This document shows positions 7,078 to 10,226 of a DNA stretch of 10,226 bases, in pieces. The DNA comes from Gammaproteobacteria bacterium. Its GTDB lineage: Bacteria; Gemmatimonadota; Gemmatimonadetes; Longimicrobiales; Gaopeijiaceae. The stretch is taken from NCBI GenBank assembly GCA_024638345.1, contig JAHEKL010000086.1:1-10226 (forward strand), read 5' to 3'. A model generated the notes under the pieces. The model did no database searches. It worked only from the letters and a program-made list of their open reading frames with translations, and was not told where the DNA came from. How positions within the stretch are numbered: the stretch's first letter is position 1; each line of letters begins with the position of its first letter. A program made the translations under genes and the position numbers.

Positions 7078-8583
7078 CTAGGGCTGCTGGTTGTCCACAT
7101 CCGCATCGGCGTTCTGTTCGTCCGAGTCCGTTTCCCCAGGAGAGGGAACCGGAATGGCAGCCAGGCACAGTGGACAGCCGATCACGTGGTCGTTCTTGGT
7201 GAGGCTGAATTGCTCCCTCCGCTCCTCCATCTCTCCGAGGAACTGCTCGTCGGTCATCCGCACGCGCATCCCGAGGTCGATGAACATGTTTGCCACCGAC
7301 CGGTTGCCCGAGCCCGACCAGTTCCTCGGGTCGGGTACGTTGGTGTTGTCCGGCGTGTTGTTCATGTAGCCGATGATATGAAGCACCGTGCCTTTGGGAA
7401 GCAGCGGCTGGTGTCCGTCCTCGTACGCATAGCCGCGCACCCAGTTGTGGTCGTAACCGACACAACTCAGGGTTTCCACGTTGTAGCCCCAGATCGCCTC
7501 GAGGCACATGCGCTCGCCGGGGGCGTGGAGGTGCGGCTCGAAGGTGATGATCTTGGTGTGCTCCTCGAGCACTTCGTAGGCATGGAGCTCCTGGCCGGCT
7601 TTCATCTCCTCGATATCGATGTCCATCGCGTTCCCGAGGGCCATCCGCGCGCGCGGGTACCTCGGCTCGTATCCCTCGGGATGAAAGCGGAACCCGATGA
7701 GAAGCTTGGATCGCGTGTCCCGACCGCTGGAGTGGAGATGCACCGAGTTGGAGACCACACTGGATCCGGCCCTGAGGAGGCGTCCCGCCTCGGGGTCGAA
7801 GATGTCCGGATTTCGCCCGACCTCGTGTACCGGCCAGCTCGTTGCGCCCTCGTCTTCGAGCGAGCTTCCCGCGAGCGTCGGGTCGGCTCCTTCGTCCAGA
7901 ACCCGGGTGCTCCAGATCATGTGGTGGAAGATGTAGCGACCTCCGACCGTCTCGCGACCCGTGTCCGATACGTCGATATCGTTGACTTCTTTGATCTCGA
8001 CCGACATGACGTACCGGTCCTCTTCCAACGGGATCGGCACGGACTTGATCTCGCCCCACCAGTCCGGGCTTCCGGCCTCCATGAAGATCTCTTCCGTCTC
8101 TACGATCAAGTCCGGCTGGCCGGCGACCCAGAAGGCTTCGCTCTCGAAGTCGAGCGGCTCGGGCAGGTCGGCCGGATCACCCTCCGGTGCGCCGTTGTCG
8201 ACCCACGCGGCGATCGCCGCCAGCTCTCCGTCGTTCAGGGAGGGGTCGTACTTGTAGGCCTGGATCCCGATGTCCTTCTCCACATACCACGGCGGCATTG
8301 CGCCCGCTCGATCTCGGATCTGCGTCTTCTGCTTGATCATCGGCGCCCATGGCCTCACCTGGTCGTAGGTCACGAGCGACATGGGCGCTACTCCACCGGG
8401 GCGATGACAGTTCTGACAGCTCCGTTGCAGAATCGGCGCGATATCACGGGAGAACGTGAGCTCGGGCTGCATCTCTCCGGACTGCCCGTGGACCGGTGCG
8501 GGTGCGACGACGAGCGCCGTTGCGAGCGCTATACCGATGCTGGCGGTAACTCCCCACTCGATCCTCGTTTCTCGCTTCTTCAC
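7078..8583 (-). CDS. Secreted cytochrome c / type II copper monooxygenase fusion (PHM/DBM-like)
   Basis: This 501-residue exported protein has a signal peptide (about 1-34) and a short cytochrome c-like domain with CQNCH (C56, C59, H60) for covalent heme and M97 in AGAMPPWY as possible sixth ligand. A type II, ascorbate-dependent copper monooxygenase-like region follows. Its copper signatures occur in family order: HHM (220-222) with H282 or H284 in SVHLHSSG for the first copper, then HLH (351-353) and M433 in NRSVANM for the second. Relatives hydroxylate a C-H bond with O2 (peptidylglycine, dopamine); the substrate here is unknown. The fused heme may deliver electrons in place of ascorbate. 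An unusual C-terminus has CPLC (470-473) followed by an acidic tail. GTG 8583, with GGAGG 7 bases upstream, is preferred over ATG 8631, which would add 16 residues before the signal peptide. The Ig-like gene follows after 9 bases. Confidence 0.88.
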   Translation of the reverse strand: MKKRETRIEWGVTASIGIALATALVVAPAPVHGQSGEMQPELTFSRDIAPILQRSCQNCHRPGGVAPMSLVTYDQVRPWAPMIKQKTQIRDRAGAMPPWYVEKDIGIQAYKYDPSLNDGELAAIAAWVDNGAPEGDPADLPEPLDFESEAFWVAGQPDLIVETEEIFMEAGSPDWWGEIKSVPIPLEEDRYVMSVEIKEVNDIDVSDTGRETVGGRYIFHHMIWSTRVLDEGADPTLAGSSLEDEGATSWPVHEVGRNPDIFDPEAGRLLRAGSSVVSNSVHLHSSGRDTRSKLLIGFRFHPEGYEPRYPRARMALGNAMDIDIEEMKAGQELHAYEVLEEHTKIITFEPHLHAPGERMCLEAIWGYNVETLSCVGYDHNWVRGYAYEDGHQPLLPKGTVLHIIGYMNNTPDNTNVPDPRNWSGSGNRSVANMFIDLGMRVRMTDEQFLGEMEERREQFSLTKNDHVIGCPLCLAAIPVPSPGETDSDEQNADADVDNQQP

Positions 8584-8590
8584 GTACGTT

Positions 8591-8595
8591 CCTCC
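8591..8595 (-). promoter_or_regulatory. Shine-Dalgarno fixing the GTG start of the copper monooxygenase gene
   Basis: On the minus strand GGAGG lies 7 bases before GTG 8583. This is much better placed than anything near the alternative ATG at 8631, and gives a compact signal peptide beginning KKRETR. Confidence 0.75.
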
Positions 8596-8664
8596 GGTAA
8601 GGACTCGGGCTGCACCGGCAGCCGGACACACCGTTTAAAAAGCTACCTCCGGGCGCTTCGGGAA

Positions 8665-8670
8665 GGTCAA
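8665..8670 (-). promoter_or_regulatory. Possible -35 element (TTGACC) upstream of the copper monooxygenase gene
   Basis: The minus strand reads TTGACC here, five of six bases of the sigma70 -35 consensus. The best -10 partner, TAGCTT at 8640-8645, is weak and 19 bases away. It is tentative, but it is the only promoter-like hexamer in this gap. Confidence 0.22.
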
Positions 8671-8690
8671 ACGAAAAAACGCCTCGGCGG
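8671..8690 (-). terminator. Candidate terminator after the small secreted protein gene
   Basis: About 20 bases past the 8711 stop, the minus strand reads CGCCGAGGCG followed directly by TTTTTT and, after CG, TTT. The T-tract is good, but the hairpin is very short (3-4 pairs), so this is a weak intrinsic terminator. It would separate the 8711-9100 gene from the copper monooxygenase gene on the same strand. Confidence 0.4.
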
Positions 8691-8710
8691 GACTCCTGTT
8701 CTCAGGGCTG

Positions 8711-9100
8711 TCAGGCGTCCGTGCGGATCGCCGTGACCCTCCCCGTCAGCAGACCTCCAGCGATGTCGATCGTTCCCGACATCTCCCCGTTCTCGTCCAC
8801 CGTCCCGCGATAGACCACCGACACCGCTTGTCCCTGGACCACCGAGCTGAATCGGAAGGTGACTTCTGAGCCGCTGACGCTCCCTTCCACATCGGACTCC
8901 CCGAGGGCCGCCGACGAGTAGTGTCCGGTGAGGTCCTCTCCACTCTGCTCCAGAGTCACTGAAGGAGTCGTCGTTCCCTGGTCGGTGGTCACCGACAAAG
9001 CCCATAGGCCGGATACTTCCACGGTCTGAGCCGAGGCTGGCGTGGGGACGATGAAGCTCGAGAACGCGATTACCGCAGCGATAGCAGACGAAGGTCTCAT
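8711..9100 (-). CDS. Small secreted beta-rich protein, function unknown
   Basis: This 129-residue protein has a signal peptide (1-24, ending TPASA before Q25). The mature part begins TVEVSGLWALSVTTDQG and continues with alternating short strands: LEQSGEDLTGHYSS (50-63), VEGSVSGSEVTFRF (71-84), VVYRGTVDENGEMSGTID (95-112) and GRVTAIR (120-126). The pattern of a strand, a Gly turn and another strand, with the recurring G-x-V and GTxD, suggests a small lipocalin-like or other antiparallel beta-barrel. I recall similar short exported proteins from Gemmatimonadota and Acidobacteriota but no known role. No metal or catalytic motif is seen. ATG 9100 is chosen because GGAG lies 8 bases upstream and the signal peptide then starts at the N-terminus; the longer frame from 9172 would add a charged leader. 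It faces the His/Cys-rich gene across a shared 153-base promoter region. Confidence 0.8.
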   Translation of the reverse strand: MRPSSAIAAVIAFSSFIVPTPASAQTVEVSGLWALSVTTDQGTTTPSVTLEQSGEDLTGHYSSAALGESDVEGSVSGSEVTFRFSSVVQGQAVSVVYRGTVDENGEMSGTIDIAGGLLTGRVTAIRTDA

Positions 9101-9186
9101 GGGACTCACTCCGGTCTCCTCTGAGTGGCTCGCAGCCGGGCCAAAGCCTTGCCCGCGTCGAGCAATCTCCACGATCTTTACCTATC

Positions 9187-9210
9187 GTACCAGTGGTTGT
9201 ACTAGTGGTG
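9187..9210. repeat. 12-bp tandem repeat in a divergent promoter region
   Basis: GTACCAGTGGTT (9187-9198) is followed directly by GTACTAGTGGTG (9199-9210), identical at 10 of 12 positions. It sits between two divergent secreted-protein genes, about 87 bases from the left start and 44 from the right. The position suggests an operator that could control both genes; the binding protein is unknown. Confidence 0.5.
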
Positions 9211-9253
9211 TGGACGCATTGCTAGACCAAACCCTGCGATCATCGAGCGAGCG

Positions 9254-9769
9254 TTGAGACCGATCGTTGATCTCCTGTTTCGGAAGCCGCGCCCTCCGTC
9301 CTTGAGGCTGGGGAGCGGTATTTCCGCGCTCGTCTTCGCGGTGACCAGCGGCCTGACGGGCGTCCAGCTCCATCCCGCCTCACATCATCAGGTGCACTCC
9401 CCAGCCGTTCTGGCGGCCGAGCTCGGGGCCGCTTCAGATCTCATCGGAAACACCACCTCGAGGTCGATAGAGCATATCGAGGCGAGCCCTGTGGCTCACC
9501 CGCCCGAGGCGTCCGACGAAGCGGCTGCGAGTGAGCACGCCGCTTTCGGAATGCATGGTGGTGGCCATCACGGCGAGTCCAACGAGTGCACCTGCATTGG
9601 TGCCTGCCATGGCGGGGCTCCACCGACGCTCACCGCCCCGCGCGCGACACAGCTGCCCGACTCGGCGATCGATCAACACCAGGTCGTTCGAGCCCCCGAG
9701 GTCCCCGTCCACCAGGATCCCACGGATCACCTGGTCCCACTACCCAACGCTCCACCCTCCCTGGCCTAG
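9254..9769 (+). CDS. His/Cys-rich secreted protein, probable metal binder
   Basis: This 171-residue protein begins at TTG 9254, the first usable start after an in-frame stop at 9203; the Shine-Dalgarno is poor, so the start is uncertain. Residues 16-40 (SLRLGSGISALVFAVTSGLTG) form a basic-then-hydrophobic export signal or N-terminal anchor. The rest is low in predicted structure and rich in His, Ala and Pro. Its core is HGGGHH (101-106) and then ECTCIGACHG (111-120), giving C112, C114, C118 and H119: a compact set able to bind copper, zinc or a similar metal. The tail ends LVPLPNAPPSLA. From memory, small secreted proteins with a CTCxGxC core and an LPxxxPP tail occur in Gemmatimonadota, without known function. 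It is followed by a TonB-dependent receptor on the same strand, which suggests sensing, capture or detoxification of the imported metal. Coding status is likely; function is inferred. Confidence 0.7.
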   Translation: MRPIVDLLFRKPRPPSLRLGSGISALVFAVTSGLTGVQLHPASHHQVHSPAVLAAELGAASDLIGNTTSRSIEHIEASPVAHPPEASDEAAASEHAAFGMHGGGHHGESNECTCIGACHGGAPPTLTAPRATQLPDSAIDQHQVVRAPEVPVHQDPTDHLVPLPNAPPSLA

Positions 9770-9779
9770 TTGACGGCCC

Positions 9780-9802
9780 GAGCCACGGTCGAGCCGTGGC
9801 TC
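9780..9802 (+). terminator. 9-bp hairpin after the His/Cys-rich gene
   Basis: GAGCCACGG (9780-9788) pairs perfectly with CCGTGGCTC (9794-9802) across a 5-base loop, 11 bases after the stop codon. It is a strong stem but has no T-tract, so it is either a factor-dependent terminator, an attenuator or an RNA-stabilising element before the receptor gene. Confidence 0.5.
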
Positions 9803-9838
9803 ATCACTCTAAAGAAAGCCTCGTGCCGAGTGCACCGG

Positions 9839-9911
9839 ATCGCCCATCGGGCGATGTCCGTGTGCTCAGGGAACCGATCGGAGCGATCGGCGGGCACGAC
9901 CTGGGGAGGTC
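9839..9911 (+). promoter_or_regulatory. Structured leader upstream of the TonB receptor gene
   Basis: Three hairpins lie in succession. ATCGCCC (9839-9845) pairs with GGGCGAT (9849-9855). CCGATCG (9874-9880) pairs with CGATCGG (9884-9890), extended by GTGC (9862-9865) with GCAC (9894-9897). GACCT (9898-9902) pairs with AGGTC (9907-9911), whose loop and 3' arm contain the GGGGAGG ribosome site. If transcribed, this could control translation of the receptor. No known riboswitch class was recognised. Confidence 0.4.
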
Positions 9912-9919
9912 AGTGAGCC

Positions 9920-10226
9920 ATGAATTCAGAGCTATTCGGGAAAGAGCGCCATGGGAGGGAGGGTCGGGCCTATACGCGCTGGAGCCGCGCAGCGATCAGC
10001 CTCGCGTTGGGCGCGATGCTAGGACTCTTCGTCGACTCGGTCGCGCTGGCCCAGGGAGTCGGGTCGGTGAGCGGGAGGGTCACCGAGTCCGGCGGCGCTC
10101 CCGTGGTCGGGGCGCAGGTGGTCGTCGAGGACGCTCAGCTGGGTGCTTCGACCAACGAGATGGGCGGATTCATGGTCCGGGAGGTCCCCGCGGGTAATCA
10201 CGTTCTATCGGTGCAGCGTCTCGGTT
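9920..10226 (+). CDS. TonB-dependent receptor, N-terminal part (cut by the window edge)
   Basis: The first 102 codons are visible and remain open to the right edge. ATG 9920 has GGAGG 10 bases upstream. A basic stretch (MNSELFGKERHGREGRAYTR) precedes a hydrophobic signal segment (about 23-44, ending SVALAQ). Residues 48-102 form a carboxypeptidase-regulatory-like (CNA-B-like) beta-sandwich: GSVSGRVTESGGAPVVGAQV, the TNEMGGF turn at 79-84, VREVPAGNHVLSVQRLG. This is the usual N-terminal extension of SusC/RagA-like and related outer-membrane receptors, which import substrates using the proton motive force via TonB-ExbBD. The plug and barrel lie beyond the window, so the receptor assignment rests on this domain alone; another outer-membrane or surface protein with the same extension is possible. 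The neighbouring His/Cys-rich gene hints at a metal or metal-chelate substrate. Confidence 0.72.
   Translation, partial: MNSELFGKERHGREGRAYTRWSRAAISLALGAMLGLFVDSVALAQGVGSVSGRVTESGGAPVVGAQVVVEDAQLGASTNEMGGFMVREVPAGNHVLSVQRLG

Noticed and set aside
6833..8059. Minus-strand open frame (408 codons) in another frame of the copper monooxygenase gene
   Set aside because: Its Arg/Gly/Pro-rich product has no recognisable domain and it overlaps two well-supported genes.
7186..8736. Long plus-strand open frame (516 codons) opposite the copper monooxygenase gene
   Set aside because: It mirrors a gene with clear heme and copper motifs, has no family features, no ribosome site and a His/Val/Arg-rich composition typical of antisense frames in high-GC DNA.
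9839..9911. Receptor leader considered as a cobalamin riboswitch
   Set aside because: The hairpins do not show the conserved B12-box sequence I would expect, and the leader is too short for the full cobalamin fold.

Overview
The window is a high-GC stretch of a bacterial chromosome, densely packed with protein genes. No RNA gene, CRISPR array or mobile element could be seen. Several genes encode Sec-exported proteins, and the right edge opens a gene for an outer-membrane TonB-dependent receptor with an N-terminal carboxypeptidase-regulatory-like domain, so the host is Gram-negative. That receptor style, many small secreted proteins of unknown role, and an actinobacterial-type (Sdh1) succinate dehydrogenase suggest a Gemmatimonadota- or Acidobacteriota-like organism. 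This placement is inference only.

Layout. (1) 1-2295, minus strand: a secreted six-bladed NHL beta-propeller protein related to peptidyl-hydroxyglycine amidating lyase (PAL), then a small secreted Amidase_3 cell-wall amidase, then a short protein of the DUF3303-like type cut by the left edge. (2) 2296-2605: a divergent promoter region with short repeats. (3) 2606-5984, plus strand: sdhC-sdhA-sdhB, coupled by one-base stop/start overlaps, encoding a complete three-subunit Sdh1-like respiratory complex II. (4) 5998-8583, minus strand and convergent with sdhB: a secreted cytochrome c/type II copper monooxygenase fusion (PHM/DBM-like), followed 9 bases later by a secreted Ig-like protein with a very acidic insert. 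(5) 8711-9100, minus: a small secreted beta-rich protein. (6) 9101-9253: a divergent intergenic region with a 12-bp near-perfect tandem repeat. (7) 9254-10226, plus: a His/Cys-rich secreted protein, a leader with several hairpins, and the start of the TonB-dependent receptor.

How they may work together. The Sdh complex is core respiration. Around it lie exported proteins with a copper/redox flavour: a heme-copper monooxygenase, a PAL-like propeller and a His/Cys-rich likely metal-binding protein next to a TonB receptor. PHM-like plus PAL-like proteins are the two halves of eukaryotic peptide-amidating enzyme (PAM), so their presence 5 kb apart is the most thought-provoking feature. The propeller lacks two of the classic PAL residues, so a real amidation pathway is unproven. 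Several gene starts given here rest on visible Shine-Dalgarno sites and are shorter than the longest open frame.
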